The notes: generated by a model not told the origin, from the letters alone. DNA of 64,000 nt from Rusavskia elegans (GCA_011316305.1 SAUG01000053.1:592828-656827); one strand, 5' to 3'; positions 1-11,784 are shown, numbered from the stretch's first letter. Program-made: numbers and translations.

Positions 1-1500
1 TTCGATTAATATAAGTTTAAAATATACTATATTCTAGATAAAAAAAAATAAAAGAATAGACGTTTTAAATTATAGAAATAATTATATAAAAATAAAAGAA
101 GTTTTTAATAATAGTATATTTAAAATTAATAAAAATAGAGTACTATTAGTAAACTAATACGAACTAAATATAACGCTACGTATATTTAAAAACGACTAAA
201 AATAGTTTTCTATTATAAAAGAAAAACTATAAATACTAGATAATAAAATCGACGAATATATTAAAAAATACTATAATAGAATACTATAAAAGTATTTAGG
301 CGTAATAAAAATAATAAAGCTTTTATAATAATATTACCAATTTTCTAATATAAAATAACGTATCGAAATATATATTAAAATATATTTTAATTATTAGTAA
401 AATAAATATAGTATATATATTTATTATAAAAAGATCTAATATTAGAAACTACCGAGTTTACTATAGAAAAAAGTTATATTAGATTTTATTATTAAGTTTC
501 TAAAATTAAAAGATCCGATAACGGATAAAAAATACGATTTAATATTTAATATAATTAATAGACTAATAAAATATATCTATATTATTTTATTAAAAAATAA
601 TTATACGATAGAATAATTCGAATTTATTATTCTAGATCGATTATTTCGATACTATAGACTGCCAGAAGTATTAATAAATAATAGAAATAAACTTTTTACT
701 TTAAATTATTAGAAAACTTTTATTCTTTTATTTAATATTAAATTAAAAATATTAATAGCTTTCTATCTGATAATAGATAGATAGATAGAATATACTAACT
801 AGACGCTTAAATAATATCTAAAGTACTATATTAACGACGTTTAAAATAATTAGATTTTACTTTTACTAATAGTATAATTAATATTTTATACGAGAAAATC
901 GAATATAATAAAAGAAATACTATTCTATACTAATAATAGAAGAAATCCGAATTTAGTTAAATAACCGCTACTATATAGGTTAGCGGAATCGGTAATCTAA
1001 AAAGTCGATATTTAGAAAAAAATCTATAGAAATATTCTAAAAATATAAAACTATTCGGGTAATTACTAGAATAAAAAATAAAAAATAGTACTTTAACTAA
1101 AAAAAGAAAATAAAGTATATCTTTTTATAAAAAATTTAAAGATAAAAACTTTAAATAAAAAACTTAGCTATATTAAAGTCGGCCTATTTTTAATTAAATA
1201 GATTAGAAGACTTTAGAATTTCGAATTTAATTTATCTAAAAACGTTAAAATATACTCGGTATTATATATATCTCTTTTAAAATTAGTCGACCGCGGAACG
1301 CTATTATAATAGACGTTTAACTTCGAAATCTAAAAGGAAGATACTTTTATAATCGAAAAGATTTTAAAAAAAGAAAGTTAGAAGTATTTTATTAAATAGA
1401 AACATCATTCTATTTCGGAAAATATATAGGAATCTAAAAAAATATTTTATAAACTACTAGAAAATTTTATAGCAGTTCTACTAGAAAGAGTAAATCTAAA
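1..1500 (+). mobile_element. Ty3/gypsy chromovirus pol fossil (integrase + chromodomain)
   Basis: Read through its RIP stops, the + strand gives a recognisable retroelement integrase. From about 460 to 560 it resembles the start of the catalytic core (a tract resembling LDFI, then KDP, YD, DRL and KY). From about 655 to 905 the RLPEV region and the YxxxxDRQ-like region follow with tryptophan and glutamine codons turned into stops. At about 1340-1440 a chromodomain-like tract appears (VEKIL-like, WKHHS-like with W now a stop, SEN). The 5' part of the element (gag, protease, RT) would lie left of the window. The order integrase then chromodomain is diagnostic of chromoviruses. It is a dead copy; no LTR was identified with confidence. 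Confidence 0.82.
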
Positions 1501-2499
1501 TATATCGGGAAAAGCTTCCTAGAAACCGGACGAAAGCTCGCGGAATAGCTTGCCGCTCGAAGACGGAATAATCTCTAGCGATACCGGACTAGTAGATTTA
1601 ATATTATCTAGTTTATCTAGGCTTTAGATACTACGATAAAGTATTTTACTACTACGTTTTTTTAAAATCTTTTATTAACGGCGGAACCGACTAGTACGAC
1701 TATACTATTCCCGCAGCCGTAAATAGAATTACTTTACTTTTTAATAAAGTCCCTTTATTTATACATCTATTTCTTTTATTATATTCTCTAGTTTTTTCTT
1801 CTTCTAACTCTAACTTTAGTAACGCGACTTTAAAAGAACTTCGGCAGTTATATTTACTAGTAGAACGAATATATTTAGTATAGTAAAAGGATTCGGAAGC
1901 TATTTTATAGAGAAAATTCTTCGAAATATATTTCGAATATTAAGGTATAATTTTACTAGTACGAAGAATAAAACGGTATAGTTAATAATATTTTTTAGTT
2001 TTCTTAGTATTTTTAGATATTATAAAGGAAATTAGGTTTAGTTTTTAGAACGAAAATTAAAAAAGAAGGAAATAGTAATATAAATCTAATAAAATTCGAT
2101 TAAATATAAAAACTACGTAGTAACGTAGAATAAAAAACGGATATTTATATAAATTATAAAAATCTATAGAATCGGAATAGCGATTAAAAAATATATACCG
2201 ATTTATAGTAAAGAAAATTAAAAAGATTAGTAGGATTGTTTTATTAATTCTAATAATTTAAAAGATCTAGAAATCTTATTATATATATAAATTTTAAACT
2301 CGACGTTTTTATAATTTATATTTAGTTTATTAGTTATCGCTATATACTATTCTAGTAATTAGATTAATTTATTTTTATATTTATTTAAACGATTATTTAT
2401 TATATTTCTATTTATAGATATACCGATAAATTTAACTAACTTTTAGAAATACCAGATTTCTTCGGTAGCCCTATAATAAAAACTTTTAGAATACGGTAT

Positions 2500-2800
2500 A
2501 GAGATATTCGATATATTTATCGAAAGTTTTAGAGAAAATAACGATATCGTTAATATATACTTTTATATAATTATAATAATTCTATTAAATTCGGTCTATT
2601 ATCTATTATATATATACTAATAAATTACGGTATTCTATTAATACGTAGTTAAAAGTTTTCTATCCTCGATAAATCGCTACGGTAAAGCGGTATCGATATA
2701 ATTATTTAACTAGAAACTAGTAGAAAAACGATACCGCGTCGATTATAGTAATATATTTATATCTTTATAGTAGTACTAGAGTATTAGATTATATCGGAAT
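2500..2800 (-). mobile_element. Ty3/gypsy reverse transcriptase fossil, opposite orientation
   Basis: On the minus strand, 2743 down to about 2600 reads as a degraded RT palm (IDA, SFFYQF, RFTV and MGYRN-like tract). 2561 down to 2533 reads VYINDIVIFSK, the YxDD box in which the first Asp codon has become Asn by a G-to-A change, as expected from RIP. This is a second gypsy element in the opposite orientation to the one at 1-1500. Its protease/gag side would lie at higher coordinates and its RNase H/integrase side at lower coordinates, but I could not recognise either with confidence. Confidence 0.75.
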
Positions 2801-5800
2801 AGAATACGTATCTAAAATCGTAATTTAATTAAATATTCGAATATTAACTACTATTCAACCTTTAATAGATTAGTCGAAGGTAAAAGGCTTCTAGACTATA
2901 AAGTAAAGGAAACTAAACTTAGTATAGTATTTAAACTATTCTAAACGGCTTTATTTATATAGTTTATTAAAGATTTTTTCGATAATCTTTTAATTATAAT
3001 ATTCTAAAACGTAGATTCGCGTTTAGCCCGGTTTATATTATTATTTCTAATTATTAATTAAAGAGATTTCTATCTATTTACTTTTAGGTACCTTCGTTTA
3101 CTAGCCGGAATTAATCTATAGTAGTAGAAATTTATCGATAATTCTTTAGAATTTATTTACTTTTTAAAGTATTTTAAACGTAGTAACGCTGTTAGATAGA
3201 TAAACTTTAGACGCTATCGGTAGTATAGCCGGTATAGCGAGATTAGCTATTTATACTATTATATCGGAAAGGTACTAGCCGATATAGATTATTATAACGG
3301 TAGCTAAAAGTTTTTTTATTATAACTTTTTTCTAGTTACTTTTACTTTTACTTCTAGTTACGAGTAATTTATTATTTTAAACTATTAAAAAGTAATTCCT
3401 AATATTATTACTATCGGCGATATAATCTAGATTCGTATAACGTACTATCGTTATAGATATATTAATAGGATTTTCGGCGGTAATATTATTTATATCTCTG
3501 TTTACTATCGATATAAATAGTATAAATAACTGGTTAGAGGGTTCGAATAAAAGGATTCGGTTAAAAAGGTTAAAATTCTTTCTTTTAACGCCTATAATTA
3601 GAATAACGGCCCGTCTTCTAGATAGAATAATAATCTTTTTTTTACTAAAAATTATTCGTCGAATTTTAGCCTCGCTAAATATTTAAAATTTAATTTTAAA
3701 ATTCTAGTATTTAGTAAAGATCGCCTTTTAGTTAAAATAATCGAGTACCTATTTTTTAAAAAATAGGATATCTATTTTAATTAATACGTTAGTTTATAGA
3801 TCGTCGATAATATATATCTCGTAGTAGATATATATAATTAGCTTATTTATAGTTAGAAAATAGAAATCTACTATTACGTAATAGGTCGCTTGGTATATCT
3901 TCGTACTAATATCTCGTACCGTTATTAAAGTAGATATTATCTTAACTTTTACTATTAGGTAGTATTTTTTAAAACATTTTCGATTAATTAATAATATTCT
4001 ATATCCGGAATCTGTATATATAGTAGTTTTATTATATACCGAACTACCGATATACGCTTATACCTTTATATACTAAAAGTTTTTAAAAATATAGCTAGAT
4101 ATCCGCTCGTTTAAATTAGTATACGAGAAAATAATAATAGATCGGTTACTAGTAGACTCTTTAGATTAAACTTTAAATTAAACTTAAAGCTATATTTTTC
4201 TAATCGAAAAAACTTTATTTTTATCGGTAGATAATATTATAGCTTTGGTTTTAAATAGATAACCGGTCATTTTATACTTATAATATTTAGTCTACGAAGC
4301 GAATTTCTAACGGTAGTATTTATATTTTCTAGAATAGGCCTACCTTTTATCTATAAACGGTAAAGCGGTAGACGATACTATAAAGTCTATCTATTAAATA
4401 GTAAAATCTATATTCTATACGTTTATATAACCGCTAGATTTATCGTTATTATTACTAGATAAAATCTTTTTATAGTAATTTTAATTATAGTCTTTTTAAA
4501 ATTTATCGCCGGATTAAAATCCGTAGTCTAACTTTTAGTTATTATAGTAGATCTATTTATATTTTCTTTTATCGTTATTACCGTAGTATAGCTTTCTATC
4601 ATTATAGCGTAGCTTATTTTAATACTATTTTATAATAACGAGTTATTCTTTTTTAATTAATTTATCTATAGATTTTCTATCGCGGTAGCAAGAATTATTA
4701 TAGTTCGAACTATATCTTTATTTATTCTAATTATTACTACGAAATAGCGGTCGGTTTTATATTCGACTAGAATTTTACTAAAGTTTACTAGAATTCTAGT
4801 TAGCGTATAGCTTATAGTTATCGAATAAATCGGGCTTTCGGTATTATATATATACGATAAAAACGGCTATAATAATATCCGGATTAATAGAAAATAGTAT
4901 TAGACGTAATTTACTATTTATATAGTTTATTACTAATATTATTTAAATTTACTCGATAGTTATAATACCCGCGTTTTTACCGTAAACGATAATATATTAG
5001 ATATAATTTTTAGAATTAATATAAATACGTATATCTTTAAAAATATACCGGTATTATTTTAATTTATAGAATATTTCGTCCGGTAATTTATAAAAACGTG
5101 CTTCGAGTCTATTATACTAATTACTAATATATATATAAAGTCTATTATATATAATTTTATTAATTTTACTAATATATTATCGTTCGGCTTTATTTAAAAG
5201 GTCTTGATTAAAATTTTTCGCGATAATAGCTATATCCTCGATTTTTACCTTAATATAAATTCGGATAGTAAACGAGAAAATATTATAATAGACCGTTTTA
5301 CTATCTTTGGTTTCTAATAGCTCCGAGATATTATTATTAAAGTTAAAATACCCGATATTAGTAGATCGGAAGCGATTATTAGTATTATATTCTTTTTAAA
5401 ATACTAATTAAATTGTTTTTAATTTTACTATAAATTCTTGGAACTATTTATTACTAAAGTTAACTATATTACCTTCGTTTTCTTCGGCGTTTAAATTTTA
5501 AAGTTGAACCTATTAAACCTGTTAGAAGGTTATTAGTAGTAAGAAAAATAGAATAAATTCTAATAGAAATATTAGCTCGAAAATATCTCGGCGGTCTAAT
5601 AAATTCTAGAAATTATATTTATTATACTATCTAGTTAGACGTTTTTAGTTAATTATAGAAATTTAAGGTTCGATAATAATTAGATATATAAAGCCGTCGG
5701 TTTTATAGTTTTTAGTTAACTATTCGAATTTTCTAATTATTATTTTAAAAATAGTATTTTTTTCGGACTATTTTATAGAATAGAATATAGTATCTATTCG

Positions 5801-5933
5801 AATTAAAAGTCTAAACGATATTCTAGTAAAGTACTAGATATTATATCTAGTCGGTAATTTAATAATCGACTAGTATCTATCTTAGAAGCAACCGTATATT
5901 TTGCAACAATCTGTCTACGATAAATCTACGATA

Positions 5934-6078
5934 AATTCGCTAAAAACAGCTAGTTCTCGAAAACTAGTTATAGATATTCCGAAAATAACGAATTAGAATA
6001 AACTAAATAGTCGATTTCTAGTTATATAGAACTCCGAATTAGGTTTAGTTCGTTTTAACTAGCTGTTTTCGACGAATT
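5934..6078. repeat. Inverted repeat in less-mutated island
   Basis: Arms 5934-5955 and 6057-6078 are reverse complements at 19 of 22 positions, separated by about 100 bp. The mismatches are adjacent. The surrounding 5880-6200 keeps several CA dinucleotides (for example CAACA and AACAGC), which is unusual for this block. It could be a MITE terminus, part of an LTR, or chance. Confidence 0.5.
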
Positions 6079-7204
6079 GTCGATTAATTTCTCGTTAATA
6101 TTCGTTCAACATTCGTTTAACATTCAATCAACTACGAATTAGTCTTATAACTTTAAATATTATTAGTAAGTAAAATAAGCGAACCTATAGATCACGTGAT
6201 TCTCTAGTCTAATCCGTCGATTCTAGAATTCTAACTACTCTATAGAAGCCGTAAAAATCGGATAAAAATTTCTAAAAAAGAGATTTTCGCGGGATTCGAA
6301 CTTTGAACTGATTAGTAATCGAAATCTTCCTAGGTAAGATTCAGAGAGTTACGTAATATAGAATTTAATTATCTATCTAATCTATACTAATTCTACTGAT
6401 AGAATGAAATAAAGATATTTATTTATTTAAAGTAAATATTTTGGTAATAAATTTTTCAACTTTCTATTAATATTCTATTAACTTTCTAATAACTTTTTAT
6501 TAATTTTCTATTAACTATTTAATAACTTTTCGTTAATTAATAGTTTTATTATATTATTAATCTATTTTTAATTAATTTCGAATTTAATTTAATTTTATAT
6601 TATTTTAAATTAGAATTTTAATAGTAACTTCTAGTTAATTAGAACTATTAATTAATTTATATTCGAACTTTTTTTATAATAAACTAATAATTAATATATC
6701 TTTAATCTTTAATTAATTTCTAATTTTATCTAATTTTAAATCAATAAAATATCGATATATTGTCGTAGAATATACGGTTGCCGCTAAGATATATTCTAAT
6801 ATTATCTCGTAGAAATTTTATAATTAAAAGGCGATACTTGTAGATTTAGCTTTTCTGTTCGCTTTTTCTATTACTAAATAAAGTTCTAATTTAATAATTA
6901 ATTAATAATTAATACGGAAGTAGTAGAGTTTTATATAATAAATATATAATAAATTTCTAATAAAATTAATCGATCGAAAAATTTTAGATTATATTTATTT
7001 ATCTATTTAGGCGCTTTGTCTAACGGTTATTAAAAAGTCTAATAAAAGATTTAAAGGTATTAAAACGGCTAAAGAAAATAACTATTTATTACTATTAACT
7101 AAAGCGACTATATAGTAGATATATAGAATCGTAATAATATTAAAATAATTTATAAAAACTATATATATAAAAAAGAAAGTAGAGCCAGTAGAGCTGGCCC
7201 TATA

Positions 7205-7228
7205 ACGCTAACCACTCTGGGTTAGCGT
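7205..7228. repeat. Short perfect hairpin at the RIP boundary
   Basis: ACGCTAACC (7205-7213) is followed after six bases by its exact reverse complement GGTTAGCGT (7220-7228), a 9-bp stem. It sits within about 30 bp of the transition from RIP-mutated to normal sequence. It may mark the end of a former element, but no partner at another terminus was found. Confidence 0.55.
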
Positions 7229-7546
7229 CCGCTGATATGATAAGAACCCAGCCAATGAGCAACCGTAACAGAAGCGAATAGAAATAGGGTAGGAGGCGAA
7301 GGACGGAGCAGGGTAAAATCCTGTGGCCAATGAAGTCAAGCCGTTTTCGAAGCTCGCGCAGGAAAGATTGGTTGCCCTTGCAGTCTATTAGTCATCCTAA
7401 AGATCGACGCGGGGTGTTTGGCTGTCTTCAACCTCCAGCCTCCTCGCCATCGACTTCAAACCCACGAACATCCTGCAGACTCGTTAGCAGCTTGCCAATA
7501 AGATATCAAGTTCATTTCAGCCCAGGCCCTGGCCTCCTACCTTGGA

Positions 7547-9973
7547 ATGGCCAACCTGTCGCAAAATGATCGCAGCATTATCGCAGAGCATCCTTTGGAC
7601 AAATATCTGCATCATTTACAAGATCCTCTTCGAAAAGCAGAGCAAAATTATAGACCAGGTTCCCTCTCGTACGATGGCACTGTCGATAGTCTCGACTCAG
7701 GTCCTCAAAAGGCAATATCGCGACTCCTTTATGCTTTGATGGGCCACGAGGTCGCACTTGATCTTCGCTCAAAGACCGGGAGTGAAAATATAGCTTCTGA
7801 GCTATCCACGCTTTTCAGGCGCGTCCAAAATCCCAACTTCGACTACGAACACTACCGTGCGCTGTCACGACTCGTCATCAAACAAGCCTCCGATGTCGAC
7901 ATTTGGAACGCCGTCTTCGACCTCATCATCACGGTCTCCCGAACAACTCCTCCCACAAGCATTCCTCCCTCCTTCGATAGCACTCCCGTCACCGTTTCAT
8001 CCTCCTCGCAGCAAGGCGGTGAGCAAACTCAGAAATTGGTGGAAGGAAGGATCTTCGAAGAGATAAGGGGATGCACATATCAGAACGTCGAGGGCTTCTT
8101 CTCAAAGCATTTTGAGGGAAAACCTTGGACCGAGCGTACGAAGGAAATCTACCAAGCCGTGCAAGAAAGACATGTGGACGGACGGTGGACCGATTTCCCT
8201 CAGACACCGGTACAAAATGAAGTCTTCAAATGGTGGTTTGATTTCCAAGACGAGTTCCTATTGAGTGAGCGCGGCGTTTACTACACGAGCACCACCAAAG
8301 ATCTTATAGGCGGCGAGGCCAAACGCCAAATCGATCTGTTCGTTAAGCCCAGCAACGAAAAGCTGTCGAAGGTAGTGCATGATTGGAAGGACGTTAAAGT
8401 GATTGGGGAACTTACGGAGACTGACAAGACGAAGAATATTACGAAAGCCAAGCTGCTGCAAATTGCTAGATACGTCCGCGATGTGTTCTCCATTCAGCCG
8501 ACTCGCCGATACGTCCACGCCTTTATTCTCCGTGGGAATGATATGCAGGCATGGGTGTTCGATCGCTCTGGTCCTTACAGCTCAACTACTTTCGATATCC
8601 ATGAGGAGCCAGAGCGTTTCATTCGTACGATTGCAGGATATGTGATGATGAGCGATGAAGAGTTGGGTCTTGACACTTTCATCGAGCAAGATAGTGGTGA
8701 TCAGTTTATCACCGTCGTGGAAGATGCGACGGGCAAAGAGAGAAGATTGCAGTTGGACCCGGCTCCCATTGCCTATCAACGGGCAATTGTGTGTCGCGGC
8801 ACGTCTTGTTTTCGCGCCAAAACTCCCAGCTCCAAGAATTTTCAATATGTCGCTAAATTTTCCTGGATCTCCGATAAGCGACGACCAGAAGCCGAGCTCC
8901 TCAGGTTAGCACGCAAAAGAGGAGTGGAGGGAGTCGCCAGTCTGTTCGGTCACCGTCGCATCACCAGCATTGCGGACATGCGCGAGGGGTTGACGTTTGG
9001 GAAGCCGTACGCTTTTCGGAATACCACGTTGAGTCCTGCATCCTCCGTTTCGCAATCCCAGTCTCTCCTCCCTCGATCGTTTGGTCAGATCTGCAGCCTA
9101 GGCACCGCTGGAGATTTACCGAAGAAACGAAAGTCGGTCGACGCTGGAGGGAGCCCGTCCAAGAGATCAAGGTCCAACAGCCAGAGCCCTGATAAAGCTG
9201 GGCGGAAAAATAAGGCGAGCAGTCAAACGAAGAGTCTCTATACCTATGATAACGGCTCGTTTCAGAATCGCAATTTCAGTTGCTCGGTGATCTCGCCAGC
9301 TGGTAGAGTTCTCCGTGATTTCGAGTCAATCCCAGAGCTGTTGGAAGCCCTCCGCTGCGCAATCAAGGCGCACAAGTCTCTGTACATGGATGGAAAGATA
9401 TTGCATAGAGATATCTCGGAGAACAATATTATTATAACGGATCCAAAGGAAACTAACGGCTTTACGGGCATGTTGATCGATGCGGAGCTTGGCAAGGAGA
9501 GCGGTAGCGGACAAAGCGGCGCACGCTACCAGACGGGCACCATGGAGTTTATGGCGATCCAAGTGCTACAGCGCGTCGATCACACTTACCGGCATGATCT
9601 CGAGTCATTTTTCTATGTACTCTTATGGATTTGCGCCCGCCGTGTTTGGGAAAGGGAATTTAAGTGCTCAGCCGTGGACAGGCCCAGGGAAAGCAGATTG
9701 AGCAAATGGTATACGGGCACTTTCGATGAAATTGCTGATGCCAAACAGCACCACATGGGTGTAGACGGGTTCGAGAAAATCTTAGCGGAATTTCCGCAGA
9801 CCTTCGATTCTGTCAAGCCACTGTGTGAAAACATACGTGGTATTTTGTTCCCTTACAAGAACGGGTTGCTTATTGGGACTCCTCCAGATCCACCGGAGGA
9901 TTTGTACGACCACATTATTGAAGCCTTTGATAACGCTATGGCCGACATACCCCCTGGAGAGAATTCAGAATAG
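7547..9973 (+). CDS. FunK1-type fungal protein kinase
   Basis: An intronless gene for 808 aa, starting at the first ATG in the frame. It matches the fungal FunK1 kinase family (Pkinase_fungal). The N-terminal half (about residues 180-320) has the FunK1-typical region before the kinase core. The catalytic loop reads HRDISENN (H620, R621, D622, N627). The metal-binding DFG position is LIDAELG, with D645 kept but no FG, as is common in this family. A GTMEFMA tract (activation segment/APE-like) and HDLESFFYVLLW follow. A basic serine-rich insert (about residues 525-565, KKRK and KRSRS) could be a nuclear localisation signal. It is the first gene beside the RIP block. FunK1 copy number varies greatly between fungi and substrates are unknown. 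The gene itself is not RIP-mutated. Confidence 0.9.
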   Translation: MANLSQNDRSIIAEHPLDKYLHHLQDPLRKAEQNYRPGSLSYDGTVDSLDSGPQKAISRLLYALMGHEVALDLRSKTGSENIASELSTLFRRVQNPNFDYEHYRALSRLVIKQASDVDIWNAVFDLIITVSRTTPPTSIPPSFDSTPVTVSSSSQQGGEQTQKLVEGRIFEEIRGCTYQNVEGFFSKHFEGKPWTERTKEIYQAVQERHVDGRWTDFPQTPVQNEVFKWWFDFQDEFLLSERGVYYTSTTKDLIGGEAKRQIDLFVKPSNEKLSKVVHDWKDVKVIGELTETDKTKNITKAKLLQIARYVRDVFSIQPTRRYVHAFILRGNDMQAWVFDRSGPYSSTTFDIHEEPERFIRTIAGYVMMSDEELGLDTFIEQDSGDQFITVVEDATGKERRLQLDPAPIAYQRAIVCRGTSCFRAKTPSSKNFQYVAKFSWISDKRRPEAELLRLARKRGVEGVASLFGHRRITSIADMREGLTFGKPYAFRNTTLSPASSVSQSQSLLPRSFGQICSLGTAGDLPKKRKSVDAGGSPSKRSRSNSQSPDKAGRKNKASSQTKSLYTYDNGSFQNRNFSCSVISPAGRVLRDFESIPELLEALRCAIKAHKSLYMDGKILHRDISENNIIITDPKETNGFTGMLIDAELGKESGSGQSGARYQTGTMEFMAIQVLQRVDHTYRHDLESFFYVLLWICARRVWEREFKCSAVDRPRESRLSKWYTGTFDEIADAKQHHMGVDGFEKILAEFPQTFDSVKPLCENIRGILFPYKNGLLIGTPPDPPEDLYDHIIEAFDNAMADIPPGENSE

Positions 9974-10500
9974 GTAGCGATTGTATGAATTGTTAAGAAT
10001 AGGAGAAGTTTAAGCTTATATGTGTAAACTTGGATTTCTTCTGTTTCCATACTTACAGAGAGAATCTCTCCTTTCGGACGACGTGTGGCCCAAAGCCCGG
10101 CTGACGAAGGAGACCGGAACAAAGTTATTAGTAGTATTGCACAGGCCACTATCGATCTGCTTTCCGTACGCAATATTGGTGAATAGCCGTTGAAGATCAT
10201 GTATATACAATCTTCAGAAACGAAGAGTCATGCCGAACACTCCTTGCCAAAGCAACTAATGAATATGATAGTGAAGCTGGCATACTGGTAAGTCCATGTC
10301 TCTTCGCATTAAGCAAGCCAGGTAACATGTATACGTAAAGGAACTGGGGATTACGTCTTCGTACGACCACCTCGAACGTTACACACTCACTAGCGTTCCA
10401 GCAAAGATATAAGAACCTCGCGATTTCTCCCTTTGCTTCACTTTCTTTCTCGTTGAAATAAACCTTGGCTTCCGACATCGACATCGAACACCTTTTGATT
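9974..10500. other. Intergenic, no gene recognised
   Basis: Between the FunK1 stop and the modin-like start. Only short open frames without family resemblance occur. The last 100 bp are pyrimidine-rich and are probably the promoter/leader of the downstream gene. An open frame starting at 10465 begins with TTG, so the first ATG at 10501 was taken as the start. Confidence 0.5.
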
Positions 10501-11784
10501 ATGGCCACTCCCGAACATCTTGCCTTGCGGACCAAAAGCTCGACTATCAACGCCATGTCCGCAAATACCGTAGTCAACTTCACCGAGAAGAAGCCCCCTT
10601 TCCATGCCACCAACCTCGGCGAGCTCGCTGCCGGAGTCCTTCGTCATGGCATGACATGGACCATCTTCCGCCCTGAAGAGGGTGTCTTCCTCGCCGAAGG
10701 CAACGGCCACACCCTTCGCCTCAAGCTCCCTCCTTCCTACACCTTCGAGTACACCCAACAGCCCTCCATCGAACACGCCGTCTCCAACTCGCTTTACGTC
10801 AAATCCCCTCTCGTCGACAAACTCTTCTTCGGCATCCTACCCGGCGATTCCCAGCTCCAACTCCCAGACTACCACATGGGCACCGCCTCAGATGTCTACC
10901 ATACCATGTACACCCTCGATCCAACCGGGAAAGCCACCAAGAAGATCCGAGACAACCGCCACCCCTCCTTCGCCCCCAAATGCCTCTTCGGTTTCTCCGA
11001 CATCATCCCCCTCGCCGGCGCCATGCTTCGAGGCTACGATCCCCAAAGCACCATCGCCCGTCTGCCCATCCCAGCCGAATACACCACCGGCCTCCTCTCC
11101 CACCAAGAAGGTTTCGTCATCTTCCGCCACCGCCTCGACGACTTCATCGCTTCGCCGCAATACACCGACTCCCCCGTTCGACCCGTCCCGGACATGATCC
11201 TCGCAGTCAGGGACATGTACTACGCAATGATGGACGAGTTCCCCGAGTGGGAAGACGAAGTCCTCGCCAACAAACAGATCAACAACCGCTCCGCCCACTT
11301 CCTGAATCGTTCCCTCGAGCACTGGGTCGCCTGCACCGAATACTTCAGGCGTATACATGAGACCACCGGCCCGACCTTCTACCGCGATTTAATGGCCTCG
11401 CACCTCAAGAACGCCGTCAACTGGTGGCACCAGGCCTGGAACAGGATACGCACGGGCAAAGAGCGGGACAATCATGGGTTGAGGGATTACATCGCCGAAG
11501 GAATGCATCTGTACTGGGACTACCTGGAGCTGGTGATCGAGGATATGGAGTCCAAAGGATGGATGGAGGTTTCCCGCGAGATGTTGAGTGAGGCTTGGGT
11601 GGTCATGATCTTCAGGGGATTCTGCTGGTGGAGGTGTCATTGGATGATGGAGGGAGATGAAATGTGCGAGGCTCCGCCGAGGTTGCCGAGTGAGTACTAC
11701 AAGGACAGATCCCCCGTCAAGATTTCGGACGTCGACGGCGGGTTCGTGGTTGTCCCAGATGGAGAAGAGGACACAGATTCATAG
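10501..11784 (+). CDS. Modin-like protein, short form without membrane segment
   Basis: A single-exon gene for 427 aa. It is clearly paralogous to the C-terminal 400 residues of the 579-aa protein at 21538-23277. Shared blocks include GMTW.TFRPEEG, AEGNGH, FGILP, LDPTG.A.KK.RDNR, EGFVIFR.RL, H.KNAVNWWH / H.KHAVNFWH, DNHGLRDYIAEGMHLYWDYL and FCWWRCHWM. The N-terminal transmembrane helix and GY..C / MG.WA motif present in the longer paralogue are missing, and the 300 bp upstream shows no sign of them as an exon. Such proteins are annotated as modin or hypothetical in many ascomycetes, from memory; no biochemical role is established. The protein is rich in Trp and His near its C terminus. Confidence 0.82.
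   Translation: MATPEHLALRTKSSTINAMSANTVVNFTEKKPPFHATNLGELAAGVLRHGMTWTIFRPEEGVFLAEGNGHTLRLKLPPSYTFEYTQQPSIEHAVSNSLYVKSPLVDKLFFGILPGDSQLQLPDYHMGTASDVYHTMYTLDPTGKATKKIRDNRHPSFAPKCLFGFSDIIPLAGAMLRGYDPQSTIARLPIPAEYTTGLLSHQEGFVIFRHRLDDFIASPQYTDSPVRPVPDMILAVRDMYYAMMDEFPEWEDEVLANKQINNRSAHFLNRSLEHWVACTEYFRRIHETTGPTFYRDLMASHLKNAVNWWHQAWNRIRTGKERDNHGLRDYIAEGMHLYWDYLELVIEDMESKGWMEVSREMLSEAWVVMIFRGFCWWRCHWMMEGDEMCEAPPRLPSEYYKDRSPVKISDVDGGFVVVPDGEEDTDS

Larger units (their letters stand above)
1..7180. repeat. RIP-mutated AT-rich transposon block
   Basis: The block is very AT-rich and has stops in all frames. In the first 600 bases I count one CA and no TG dinucleotide, while CG remains common and TA is extremely frequent. 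That is the footprint of repeat-induced point mutation (C to T at CpA on both strands) and not of methyl-CpG decay. Remnants of two Ty3/gypsy pol genes can still be read and are listed separately. A less mutated island lies at about 5880-6400. Normal composition resumes abruptly at about 7180. No host gene is visible. Identity of the sequence between the two recognised fossils and in 2.8-7.2 kb is unknown. Confidence 0.93.

Noticed and set aside
6270..6365. tRNA-like tract on the minus strand (TTCGAATCCCGC T-loop-like sequence)
   Set aside because: The T stem does not pair and no matching 5' acceptor arm exists. At best it is a RIP-damaged tRNA-derived relic.
10465..10500. Twelve extra N-terminal codons on the short modin-like protein
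   Set aside because: That frame opens with TTG. The first ATG is at 10501.
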